A stretch of 64,000 bases of DNA from Adiantum capillus-veneris (Eukaryota; Streptophyta; Polypodiopsida; Polypodiales; Pteridaceae), in contig CM043968.1 in the NCBI GenBank assembly GCA_014529385.2, forward strand, positions 9,610,648-9,674,647, read 5' to 3'. Within the stretch, counting starts at the first letter, position 1. Each line of letters opens with the position of its first letter. Shown one piece after another: positions 50,124 to 59,652 of the stretch. A program made the position numbers and the translations under genes. The notes under the pieces are model-generated. The model was not told the origin of the DNA. It did no database searches and worked only from the letters and a program-made list of their open reading frames with translations.

Positions 50124-51098
50124 TCAAAGTGAGGTACTGGTACCGAACTGTATGGCGTCGAGGGAGGTTGCCAATAGCATCCGGAATCCTGGAAGGGACT
50201 CTTCGCCGGCCCACTTTGATATGTGGGTCGTGCAGTACTTGAACTTCATAAAGGTCTGCAACTCTTGCTTCTTTGGGCCGCGCCGAAAGCGACACAAAAT
50301 CATATGTGGCTCCTTCAATGCTTCAACTTCGTCTAGAGTCATGCTTCTTTCTTCTTCAAGAATCTGTATGGCTGAAAATTCATGAAACCATTTCCAACAC
50401 AAAACCATGAACATACCTATTCCATCTAAAGTGAGTGGAAAAAATCTTGTCTTCTTAAAAGACTGTGCATGCAATGTAGATGAACAAAGAGACGGATGGC
50501 CAACCCGTTCACCACACACACACAAACAATGAGATCGAATCTTGTCTTGTTGATCTAAAGCAATCAACTGTGGCAATTCACAACGGAAATGCCCATGCTT
50601 GGTGCTCATACTTTCATGTGCTCTTTCTTCAATTGTGTCATGCCAAGGAAGAGACATGGAATGTGACTTCCTTGATTGCATAATTTTCAGCTTTTCATGA
50701 ACAATCCGCATACATTCGTGCTCATTCATGAGTGAAACGTGCTCAACGTACAATATGTTATGCCCAGGAAAAGGGATCACATAAAGACGCTGACCAAAAT
50801 ACAGGAAACAATCACGAATGAAACACTCGAACAATGCGTGCGTATCAATCATGCGAACACATAATACTTCCTGTGAGGGTTCTTTGGACCTAGGCTCGAG
50901 AGCCAAGATCGGTTCTTCCTGAGGGGGTTCTTGGGACCTAGGCTTGAGAGCCAAGATCGATCTTTCGTGATTGATCGAATCTGGAACGAGGTTAGCTTTG
51001 CTAGAAAAAGCATCAACTAACTCATCATCCTTGTGAACAATCACATCATCTTCATGCAAATCATGCTTGTGAGAAATCACATCTTGATCATCAGGCAA
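50124..51098 (-). CDS. Asp/His-rich protein with chromodomain-like C-terminus, element G
   Basis: 325 codons to TGA, ending four bases before the polypurine tract. The frame opens in DDLPDD with no ATG at its left edge; the reading frame upstream (to about 51235) is separated by a 7-bp insertion. Parts: Asp/His/Asn-rich repeats (HKHD, LHEDD); two 16-residue repeats around LALxPRSxEPxQE (period 48 bp, 50889 and 50937); a middle domain I do not recognise (FGQRLYVIPFPGHNILYVEH); and an end MKFKYCTTHISKWAGEES...LLATSLDA that resembles a chromovirus chromodomain (aromatic, W, E positions). G2 keeps the same end. Whether it is translated is unknown. Confidence 0.5.
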   Translation of the reverse strand: MPDDQDVISHKHDLHEDDVIVHKDDELVDAFSSKANLVPDSINHERSILALKPRSQEPPQEEPILALEPRSKEPSQEVLCVRMIDTHALFECFIRDCFLYFGQRLYVIPFPGHNILYVEHVSLMNEHECMRIVHEKLKIMQSRKSHSMSLPWHDTIEERAHESMSTKHGHFRCELPQLIALDQQDKIRSHCLCVCGERVGHPSLCSSTLHAQSFKKTRFFPLTLDGIGMFMVLCWKWFHEFSAIQILEEERSMTLDEVEALKEPHMILCRFRRGPKKQELQTFMKFKYCTTHISKWAGEESLPGFRMLLATSLDAIQFGTSTSL

Positions 51099-51235
51099 AT
51101 CATCATGCTTGTGAGAAATCAGTGATCACATCTTGATCATGCAAATCATCATGTTTATCATTGTCATTCAAATCATCATGCAAATCATTGTCATTCAATT
51201 CATCATGCTTCTCATAATCATGCAAATCCTGTGTG
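50985..51235 (-). repeat. Asp/His/Asn-codon tandem repeat in element G
   Basis: CATGATGATTTG- and AATGACAATGAT-type units encode HDELNDNDLHDDLNDNDKHD upstream of the ORF at 51098. A 7-bp insertion (CACTGAT, minus strand) breaks the frame between the two parts. Confidence 0.75.
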
Positions 51236-51285
51236 CCATGCTTTGGAGAAGAAAAGATTGAGAGAGCCTCCGTCTCCTAAATCTC

Positions 51286-51657
51286 TTACATCTGTGCCGG
51301 CACTTGAGAAAAGAGTCGCAAGAACTCTTGCATGTGTCGGTCGCTCTGTTCTTGTCTTGCTTTGGCTGCTGCCATTCTTTCTTGGTGTTTGCGTTCCATT
51401 TCTACTTTTCTTTCTGCTCTTCGTTCTGCGTGTCTGCGTTCCATTTCTGCCATTCTTTTTGCATGTCTTGCTTCGCGTTCTAACTTCCTTTCCATAAACA
51501 TCTGGTCCAACTCCTCCATAGGAGTTAGTGCAATCCTTGATGTAGATGGGAAAGGGGGAGGGTCGGAAAGACCTCTTGGTGGGGAAAATTCTTCTTCGCC
51601 TCTCTCATGCTCATCACCTCCAAGCGAAGTATCCATTCCGCTTCGAGTGATGACCAT
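51286..51657 (-). CDS. short gag-like ORF of element G, charged coiled coil
   Basis: 123 codons, start MVITRSGMDTSLGGDEH; MVITRSG-type starts are common in plant gypsy gag proteins. The C-terminal half is a continuous Glu/Arg/Lys heptad-like helix (MERKLEREARHAKRMAEMER and onward). It starts about 415 bp after the PBS. There is no capsid core or zinc knuckle, so it cannot be a normal gag; it may be a truncated N-terminus kept for packaging or dimerisation. Confidence 0.6.
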   Translation of the reverse strand: MVITRSGMDTSLGGDEHERGEEEFSPPRGLSDPPPFPSTSRIALTPMEELDQMFMERKLEREARHAKRMAEMERRHAERRAERKVEMERKHQERMAAAKARQEQSDRHMQEFLRLFSQVPAQM

Positions 51658-52071
51658 TCTGAAGTGGTGGGTTCTTGTGGTCTTTTGTTCTTAAGTTCAC
51701 GAGGAACTTGGGTTCTTGAGGGTTTTCTTTTGCTTGTAATCTGTGTTTGAAAAGGATCTTCTCTTCACCCGAGTTCTGCTCTTTTCCGCGGGCGCACCCC
51801 TTGGCGGCCTTGCGCTCACACCAAGGTTACTTTTTTCCACCTCACGTCGATTGGCCGGCTGCTAAGTGCACGGTCCGCTCTCAATGAGTGAAAAGAGGCA
51901 CAAGGGGAGGCTGGACAAGCCCTTTTTTCATGGGATTCCTGTCACTCTTCAAAAACACGATTAGGAATCGACACGCCCAAGCGAGCTTGGGTTCGTGCGA
52001 ACGCAACAAGCAAAAAAAATCCTTGTGATTCTTGTGGTTCTTTCCTTGAGTGATACAGAACAACTGCCAAA

Positions 52072-52083
52072 GCTCTGATACCA
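52072..52083 (-). other. primer-binding site of element G (initiator-Met tRNA)
   Basis: Minus strand TGGTATCAGAGC, a perfect plant PBS. It follows the LTR directly at CATTCCGCT: the last about 10 bp of the LTR seen in the 3' copy (GCACCTTACA) are missing here. Confidence 0.9.
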
Positions 52084-53234
52084 AGCGGAATGAATGTTTG
52101 CGCTTTGCTCAAGATGAGTGCTCCGAATTGTGCTCAAGGTTCCTTTTGTTCTTATGGAAGGGAGAGCCTTCCGTTCTTAATGAGAGAATTCAATGATCAT
52201 AACAAGGTGAATGGACACTGTGCGTGCAAGTGTATGAGATTGACAGATAGAGAGAGAAGAATACGACACGAGAGACGTTGTAAAACCCTCCTCCGAAGGC
52301 TCCACTCTCGTTGGCGAGAGTGGTCTACCTATTATTGCACAAACTGGTACAAACGGTATGCATGTGACTGATGCAAGTCTAGGCTATGTCGGCGATGACG
52401 ACGAGACCGACCTAAGGGCTGAAATCTGCAAGTGAGTATCTGCTGTCCAAAAACGCTATGGGTTGAAATCTGCGGCTAAGCCAAAAACGTTGATTTTAGG
52501 GCTGTTTTCTGATGGTCTTTGTCGCTGAAAATCTGCAGGTTTAGGACTGAAAACTGAGGTTCTTAAAGGCTGAAATTGAAGGTACTTCATGGCTGAAAAA
52601 CGCTGCAGGCTGAGGTCATAAAGGCTGAAAACGCTAGGTAAGAACTGATGTCAAAAACGTTAGGTTGCTGAGCTTTGCAAAAACGCTAGCTGATGGGATC
52701 TGTGGCGATGGTGCTGATGCAAAACGCTAGGCGATGATGCTTCCAAAAACGCTAGCTTGCTAAGGTTGTGGATGAAGAAAACGCTAGGGGAAAAGTTCTT
52801 CTTGCTTGGAGGAAAACCACCAAGGGGTCTTGTTGGAGAAGTTGCCTGCTGAGCTTGGCTCCTGTTGCCTCTTCTGCCAAATAGTGCTAGTCTAGGTTTG
52901 CTTATATACAAACTTACTCAATTTGCCCTACCTACTTTCCAACAAAAGTCACTTAAAAATAGTAAGTGAAAAATGTCAAAAATAGGTAAAATAGGCTAAA
53001 TGCATTGGAAAATTCCCTTGATGGAATTTGATGGATTCTGATGGAAATACTGATGATCATGTTGTGTGCAACCAGAGGATATGCATCTACACTAAGTGAT
53101 CGGGCATGCACGGTCTACAAATAGACTCACAAAAGTGCCAGATCACTTCTAATCTAGACTGACTGGATTGAACTGAACCCTGATCATGGTGTAGCTTGTC
53201 CACAGACACATAGGGTTGGATGTGTTACATGATA
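52084..53234 (-). repeat. 5' LTR of element G
   Basis: Minus strand starts TATCATGTAACAC (mutated TGTCACGTGACAC). It matches the 3' LTR closely but lacks about 65 bp present at 49399-49463 there and the last about 10 bp. Confidence 0.85.
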
Positions 53235-53699
53235 GTGTCCCACTGACAGAGGACAGTTCGGGGACCGTTTAGGGCTGAAAACAGGTCAAAAACCAGTACA
53301 TACAGCGAGCTGTATTTACTGTTTTTGGGCAGAAATCAGAGGGTTTATGCCAGTGGAAGTGAGTTCCAGCAGGGGAATTGGTTTCGCGTAAGTTTTGGGG
53401 CTGTTATGTTGCCGAAATTTCACCAAAACAGGTGGTATCTAGCTGGATATAGGTAAAGAATTCCCAGGACTCTACTTTGTAATTTACTCTCTCAAAATGT
53501 AAAGAAATACTGAAAGGGGCGCCAATTTTGGGGCCTACAGGTTGTCGACGTATGCTCGGAGCATTCTAGCTTCCGAGCTGCATGTGTGCTTAAGTGTTAA
53601 TTCCTATTGTAGGTTTCCTTTGCACGTTCTCTCTGTGTGTGTCTAAAGTAAAGAATTCCAGGTGAAAGCCAAAGCCTACCGCCCTACAGGCCGGTTCCA

Positions 53700-53704
53700 A
53701 TGAT
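53700..53704. other. target-site duplication ATGAT, right of solo LTR E
   Basis: Exact partner of 47619-47623. Confidence 0.9.
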
Positions 53705-55841
53705 TCTTAATTACAGAAGTGATAGCTGAAGCAAATACAATAGGGACAAACTTCCCTTTAAGCTTTACATCAAGGGTGTGAGTTTTTCCTCTATGCTGAA
53801 GGGTGATCTTTTTGTTGAAGACATCCAACACTCCATGTATACGAAACATCCACGGGATTCCCAACAGCGTATCGCAGCCTCCAGTGGCATGATATAAAAT
53901 TCCTCTGTGTCCACATAAGACTGGATATGCGGACGTAGCTTTCCAATGATAGGTGTCTCACACTCAGAGTGGCCAGGACATGCCATCCTTGCCTCTGCTG
54001 TGTACCCCATCTCTTTAGCTTTGTTGTCGAGCTTGATGGCCAACTCTGGTGAGATAAAGTTGGCTTTAGAACCTGGATCAAAGAAGATAAGTGTTGTTTG
54101 GTCTTTGACTTTACCCCACGCTTTGCATAGCTCACTGACATCTGAACTTGGCATGTCACCACCACATCTGGCACTAGACCTGTCGTGGGTTTAGGCTTCT
54201 TGCCTTCCGTGTCCGCTTTGTCCTCTGAGTTAGCTGGCCTCCTCCTCTAGGAACAATCTGCAGCAAAATGGCTAGGTTGCTTGCATATAAAGCATTTGTT
54301 CTCAGCTATTAAAGCCTTCTTCTCTTCGAATGACTTGTGCACAGAAGGCTTCCTTTTCCTTTTCTTGGCATGTTCTTCAGACGTCTCGGCTGAGTCCTTG
54401 CCTTTGTTTGCCTTTTCAAACCCCTGGGACGCTTCAAGAGTCACTTTCACAACGGGCTTCTTTACTGAAATTTTCTTTTGCTGACCCCCTTTCACGTTGC
54501 CCTGAAACTCATTGTTCTCTCCCTTCCCATTGTCCTCTCCCTTCAACAAGGCAAGACCAGTGTTGGCAACTTCCATAAGTTGAGTGAGGGTAGCCACTCT
54601 GTTCTTTGTACAATAATCTCAAAAGCCCTTTAAGCAGCCCACAACAATACTTCTCAATCTGCTCTGTTAGTGCCACAAACATGTAGGAGGTTACTGAGAG
54701 TAACGCTTTACAAAACCTCCAATTGTACTCCTGTAGGCTCTTGCAAGTAGCCGCAATGAGTTGGTGCCAATCCGTCATGACATTGGCTTCAAATTCATTT
54801 GACAGCCATGCAGATGCAAACATGTGGTAGGTGTTTGCCCTTGCATCAACAGTGTCGTCCACCATGAAAGCGCATTGCCTTTCAAGAAAGTGGCAACTTT
54901 CCTAACCTTAGAGGCCTTTGTAAAATCCCCTCCCTGCATACGTTGTATCAAACTGCTTGAGGAAAGTAAGAGCCTTTGCCTTATCCACAAAGCCATTGAG
55001 AGTATCAAACTTTACAGTTGCACCACCCTCTTGGTATGCTTTAAGCTTTCCCAGTGCTCCCAAATTGTCATAGGGAAGCGTCTGCAACATGGGCACTGTA
55101 ATAGGGATCATCGACGCACCTTGGCCACTGACATTTTGCATCATTGGTGCCATATGTGGGTGCTGGTCGGAAAAACCAGCTATGCCAAACTTGCCCTGTG
55201 GCACCCCTAATTGGCCCGGATTGCACTGAAATCCTTGCTGCATGCCAATGTTAGCATGCACGGGGTTGGGCATCATGCCTTGCATACCCGCAAACACTGT
55301 TCTTGGCATAAATTGTTGGTTTCCAGGCGTATTACCAGCCATGCTTTGAAACAGTGATCCACCCACGAAATACCCAGGATGTATCGTGGGTGGTGGAAAA
55401 CCTGTTGCATAGCTTGGAAACCAGTTCCCTTTCCATTTCACGCAGCATGCGCACTTTGAAAGGTGGCTGACTAAACTGGTAAAGCCTATGGAATAGGCGT
55501 CCTAACCACCTGTTCATGGACAGAAGGAACGCTTGAGCCTCAATAGGCTCTAGTGCATGAGACGGTTGCCTTGTCTGTTGTGGCACTGGCGACGCTTGCA
55601 GATATTCCATAAACCTAGGATTTTGCACCAATTGAGAGAACACATTCACATCAGCAACCAACTATGTCATGAACGCATCCTCGTCTAGTTGCCCAATCAT
55701 ATATCCTTGACCTTGTGGAATATTCAAATCAACAAAAGTTACAGACAGGGGTGGTCGTGAACTCTCGCCAACCTCAAACACTGGAGGAATAGCCTGTCTG
55801 GCTTGTGAAGAGGAACCCACGTTGTTTGTCCTGTCAGCCAT
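53705..55841 (-). pseudogene. gypsy B-C gag and protease
   Basis: Gag start ATG at 55841 (MADRTNNVGSSS). First break is a TAG after FMT (about 55660; copy A has FRTQ, so CAG to TAG). Then FMEYLQASPVPQQ, GGSLFQSMAGN, the capsid core TVKFDTLNGFVDKAKALTF (about 55015-54960), NALSWWTTLLMQGQ, FEANVMTDWHQL, a Lys-rich linker and the zinc knuckle CFICKQPSHFAADC (about 54290-54250). Protease: FFDPGSKANFISPELA (about 54085-54040). It ends KNH at the E insertion. At least four frameshifts. Confidence 0.87.
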
Positions 55842-55925
55842 AGTGTAATTCCAAGTTCCTATACTCTGTGTCTTCGCCGCAAACCAACCAAGGCTCAATC
55901 TTAAGGAAAAATTGATTTTGTCGCG

Positions 55926-55937
55926 ACGACGGAACCA
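55926..55937 (-). other. candidate primer-binding site of the A/B-C gypsy family
   Basis: Minus strand TGGTTCCGTCGT directly follows the LTR end GGGCCGGTTTGA. Copy A has AGGTTCCGT at the same place (29328). This is not the initiator-Met type; the tRNA is not identified. Confidence 0.45.
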
Positions 55938-56376
55938 TCAAACCGGCCCATAGGGCGGTAGACTTTAGCTTTCACCCGATTCTTTACTTCATAAAAATTG
56001 ACTTGACTTTACGACTCAGAGGAAAACTTCACGAATAAACTTGTGACGGGAATTAACACTTCAAACAAAGCACGGCGTAGCAGCTAGAGTGCTACCAAGC
56101 AGGTATCAACACCCTGTAGGCCCCAAAGACTGGCGTCCCTTTCGGTATTTTTTTATTCTTATAAAACTTGGGAGAAAACCTGCAAGTTCCTACGAGCTGT
56201 CCCACTTTTTCCGTGTTGAAATGGCCTACTCTAGCCCGATTTTGGCAGCATAACCCCACTAGGAGGCTTCATAGACAAAATCCCCATGCCAAAAGTGACT
56301 TTCCCGGTGCATACAGACACTTTCCCAAACCTGGCGAGAATCTGCAGCACGCTGAATTCTCTGTTTTCTGCCCTGA
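55938..56376 (-). repeat. 5' LTR of gypsy B-C, U3 truncated
   Basis: Matches 45546-45970 of the 3' LTR (AAAACTTGGGAGAAAACCT, GGCCTACTCTAGCCCGATTT). It stops at CTGCCCTGA (56376), where copia copy 2 coding begins, so about 0.85 kb of LTR start is missing. Confidence 0.8.
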
Positions 56377-57645
56377 ATGGAAACTCTATCTTGTTGTGGT
56401 TATTTGCCGTGTTTGAGGTATGCTGATTTTTCTCATTGTGAGCACTGTATTTATGGTAAGCACAGTCAAACACCGCACAAAAGGTCTCTTTCTTTGAAGT
56501 CTGACAGGTTAGACTTAGTGCATTCCGATGTATGTGAAATGCCACAGTTGTCCTTAGGGGGAAAGAAATATTTTGTCTCGTTTATCGATGATGCTACACG
56601 TAAGGTGTGGGTGTATCCAATACGTGCTAAAAGCGATGTTTTGGATACTTTCAAGAAGTTTCTTGCGTTTGTTGAGAATCAAACTGACAAGAAGCTTAGG
56701 TCTTTGCGCTCAGACAATGGGGGGGAGTATGTATCAAAAGCATTTATTGACTTTTGTGCTACTAAAGGTATTAAAAGAGAGCTCACGGCTCCTTTTAATC
56801 CCTCTCAGAATGGAGTTGCAGAGAGGTTGAACCGGACTATCCAAGAGAAAGTTCGGAGTATGCTGTCACATGCTGCATTACCTCATGGTTTTTGGGCAGA
56901 AGCTGTGCAAACAGCTATTCACTTGATTAATCGCTCACCTAGCAAGGCTTTGGGTGGAAAGGTGCCTGAGGAGGTGTGGTCTGGCAAGCCACCCTCATAT
57001 GCACATTTAAGAGTGTTTGGTTGTGAGGCCTATGTTCACATCCGGAGTGAACTGCGCACCAAACTAGAACCAAAGTCTCATAAATGCATTTTCCTAGGAT
57101 ATGGTGAGGATGGTGAAATGGGGTATAGATTATGGGATCCCGCATTACGGAAAATCATACGCAGCAATGATGTCATCTTCAATGAGAATTGCATGCACAA
57201 ACAGCCCACAAAGGTCGAGGAAGTGCGCTGGGTTGTTTTTCGTGAAGATGTTACATATGGACAGCCAAGAAGGCCCAATGTTCAGCAGCCTTTACATGCT
57301 GAAAATGGTGCTGAAAATCAGCCATTAGCTGCTGAAAATCAGCCCCAACAAGTTGCCATTGATGCACCACAGGTAGGGGAACAGGTTGATGCTCCTAGAC
57401 CGCCCGTTGTTGCGATGCAACCGGCTGAACAGCCTGCTGTTTTTGATGGTTTACAGGCTGAAAATCCACCTGTTATGGATCATTGGGTGCGCAGGTCTAC
57501 TCGGGTGACAAGGCCCCCCGATAGATATGAACCGTCTTTGGACTATGTCATGCTTACTGATTGTGGTGAGCCGTCTTGCTATAAAGAGGCTATGCAACGG
57601 GAAGACAGTAAGAAATGGTTCAAAGCAATGGTTTCGGAAATGTAG
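56377..57645 (+). pseudogene. copia copy 2 integrase
   Basis: Pre-integrase Cys pair CEHCIYGKH (about 56437-56463), core HSDVCEMPQLSLGG (one residue shorter than copy 1 at CGPMP), RSDNGGEY (about 56709-56732) and NGVAERLNR. D,D and E are present. A long Ala/Gln/Pro-rich linker with repeated AENQP precedes RSTRVTRPPDRYEPSLDYV. It ends at TAG (57643-57645), where one codon change interrupts SEM-x-SLEKN. Confidence 0.9.
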
Positions 57646-58095
57646 TCTTTGGAGAAAAACCATACATGGGACTTGGTTGATTTGCCTAAAGGGCATAAGG
57701 CTCTGCCATGTAAATGGGTTTACAAGACCAAGGTCACATCTGATGCTTCTTCTAAGTACAAGGCACGTTTGGTTGCTAAAGGGTACAAGCAAAAGCATGG
57801 TGTTGATTTTGATGAGATTTTTTTTCCTGTTGTAAAGCTTGCCACATTACGTCTTGTTTTAGGCCTGGTTGCTTCTGAAGATATGGAGTTAAAGCAAATG
57901 GATGTCAAAACAGCGTTTTTGCATGGCGATTTGCTTGAGATGATCTATATGATGCAGCCAGAAGGTTTTGTGTCAAACGGGCAAGAGAAGAAAGTATGTA
58001 GACTCTTGAAGAGCTTGTATGGTTTGAAACAGTCTCCCCGTGCATGGTATCACAAGTTTGATACATTCATGAGGTCTCAAGGATACAAAGAAGTA
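57646..58095 (+). pseudogene. copia copy 2 RT, first part
   Basis: Same frame as the integrase. NHTWDLVDLPKGHKALPCKW (about 57658), YKARLVAKGYKQ, QMDVKTAFLHGDL (about 57895-57933), LKSLYGLKQSPRAWYHKF. A 1-nt loss near 58093 (GYKRSNSDH expected) shifts the frame. Confidence 0.9.
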
Positions 58096-59117
58096 ATTCT
58101 GATCACTGTTTGTATATCAAAACGGCAAGTGATGGATCTCTTCTATTGCTGATTTTGTATGTTGATGACATGCTTATTGCGGGTAACAATGTCACGGAGT
58201 TGGATGCACTACAGCAAAGCTTAAAGAATCGCTTTGACATGAAGGATCTTGGTAATGCTAATCATATTTTGGGCATGCGTATCTCTCGAGATAGGATCAA
58301 CAGGCGTCTGTATCTATCTCAACGAGATTATGTCAATAAGGTGCTACATCGTTTTCATATGGATGGGGGAAAGGCACTTGGTACTCCGCTGCCTCCATAT
58401 GTAAAACTGACTGCACATGACTGTCCAAACACAGATGATATGCGGGCTGAAATGGCCAAGATTCCTTATGCATCAGCCGTTGGCAGTTTGATGTATGCTA
58501 TGGTTGCTACACGTCCGGACATTGCATTTGCGGTGGGAGTGGTAAGCAGGTACATGAGCAATCCTGGCAAAAAGCATTGGGAAGCAGTGAAGTGTATCTT
58601 GAGATACTTGAAAGGCACTAAAGACTTGTGCATTTGTTTTGGGAAGAGTGAGACATCTGTGCATGGCTTTACAGATGCAGATTTTGCTGGACATCCAGAT
58701 TGCAGGAAGTCTACCTCTGGACATGTGTTTACATTCACAGGAGGTGCAGTTTCTTGGATTTCTAGACTGCAAAAATGTGTTGCTTTGTCTACCACTGAGG
58801 CTGAGTATGTGGCTGTCACTGAGGCATGCAAAGAAGCTTTGTGGCTCATGCGTTTGGTAGAAGAGCTTGGCATTAAGTCACCGGTTCCTGTGCTACACTG
58901 TGATAGTCAGAGTGCTATTATGCTTGCAAGGAATCCTGTTTTTCATGCCAAGACAAAGCACATAGAGGTGAAGTATCATTTTATCAGGAGTGTGCTTGAT
59001 GACAAGAGCATTACACTTGTCAAGGTGCACACAGATGACAATCCTGCAGATCTTTTGACCAAGAGTCTTCCAGCAGAGCGGTTTGCATATTGCCGTCAGA
59101 TGATGGGTGTTGGATGA
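58096..59117 (+). pseudogene. copia copy 2 RT end and RNase H
   Basis: 335 open codons: YIKTASDGSL, catalytic YVDDMLIAGN (about 58158-58187), LGMRISRDR, LYLSQRDYV, PYASAVGSLMYAM, RPDIAFAVGVVSRYM, then RNase H GFTDADFAG, STTEAEYVAV, DSQSAIMLARNP, KTKHIEVKYHF, LLTKSLP. All expected blocks are present. This is the best-preserved stretch of coding sequence in the window. Confidence 0.92.
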
Positions 59118-59185
59118 GTAAGTGCATGATCAGCTGTTGTATCATAGTTAGCTGATTCTTTGATCTCCCAAGGTACATTGCCTTT

Positions 59186-59195
59186 AGGTGGGAGG
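59186..59195 (+). other. polypurine tract of copia copy 2
   Basis: AGGTGGGAGG, one base before the LTR start TGTTAGGG. Confidence 0.75.
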
Positions 59196-59196
59196 T

Positions 59197-59460
59197 TGTT
59201 AGGGAATAAAGGCCTAAGTGCCTTGTACTTATAACTTATAAGTTAAAAGACTTATAAGTGAGGGGGCCCAAGTGTGAATGGCCCCCTAGTCACTTACTCA
59301 TATACTCAAATATGAAGCCCAAAATGCATAGCGTGGTTTTTTCCCAGATTTCAACGAGCTCTGTCTCTCTCTCACGTTCTTCTCTGCGTGTGCTTCTACA
59401 GCGCTTCTCTCCTCTTCTCCTTCACTCTCATTGCATAGGACAGCAAGTGGGCTCTCTCTC
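59197..59460 (+). repeat. 3' LTR of copia copy 2 (right end uncertain)
   Basis: Starts TGTTAGGGAATAAAGGCC. It has three copies of a CTTATAA/TTATAAG dyad near 59228-59260. It passes into G-family sequence at roughly 59,460; the real end is not defined. Confidence 0.55.
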
Positions 59461-59464
59461 CTGC

Positions 59465-59652
59465 TCCCCCACATTCGGCACATCCCAAAGAAGCAAGCAT
59501 TGCAGACCTTCATGAAGTTCAAGTATCGCACGAGCCACGCAACAGAATGGATCGGTGAACGAAGAGTTCTTTGTAGGATTCCTGGAGTTGTTGGCGCAGT
59601 CCCTTGATGCCACATAGCTCGGTACCACTACCTTACTTTGAAAAGGAGGGGA
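59465..59652 (+). pseudogene. G-family element G2: chromodomain-like ORF end and polypurine tract
   Basis: CCAAAGAAGCAAGCATTGCAG onward (in part) parallels the end of the 50124-51098 ORF: MKFKYRTSHATEWIGE, a 4-nt insertion, then FLELLAQSLDAT and a final TGA before GGAGGGGA (59645-59652). Everything 5' of this is missing. Confidence 0.6.

Larger units (their letters stand above)
48900..53234 (-). mobile_element. non-autonomous LTR element G (LARD-like), nested in LTR E
   Basis: Minus-strand element with LTRs at both ends, initiator-Met PBS, polypurine tract, a gag-like ORF and a second ORF but no protease, RT, RNase H or integrase. Target duplication ATGTC (48895-48899) / GTGTC (53235-53239), one mismatch. 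Interior about 2 kb. The LTR pair is very similar, so this is the youngest layer of the nest. Confidence 0.85.
47624..53699 (+). repeat. solo LTR E (about 1.74 kb) carrying nested element G
   Basis: LTR ends TGTCATGAGG...GGCCGGTTCCA with perfect ATGAT duplications and no internal region. It is interrupted at 48899/53235 by element G. A solo LTR forms when the two LTRs of a full element recombine and delete the interior. E shares its ends and the words TCATAACCTCACC and AAAGGGGCGCC with LTR A, and its start with LTR C on the opposite strand. Contains a duplicated AGTAGCTAACTGCCACTCCAA (48741 and 48763, in part). Confidence 0.88.
45546..56376 (-). mobile_element. Ty3-gypsy retrotransposon B-C, split by solo LTR E
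   Basis: The two minus-strand halves belong to one element: protease coding reaches ...ITSVIKNH at 53701 and resumes NHLFAYLIFARD at 47618, exactly as in copy A (KNHLSVYLIFGRD). Between them lies a plus-strand LTR flanked by ATGAT. Halves: 5' LTR (truncated, 55938-56376), gag-protease (55841-53705), RT start (47618-47167), 3' LTR (46832-45546). RT core, RNase H and integrase are deleted. Confidence 0.88.
56377..59460 (+). mobile_element. Ty1-copia retrotransposon, copy 2 (5' part missing)
   Basis: Begins in the pre-integrase region and runs to the 3' LTR. LTR, gag, zinc knuckle and protease are lost at the join with LTR B. Dead by one stop (57643-57645) and one frameshift (about 58093), but RT and RNase H are otherwise full length. 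Confidence 0.9.
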
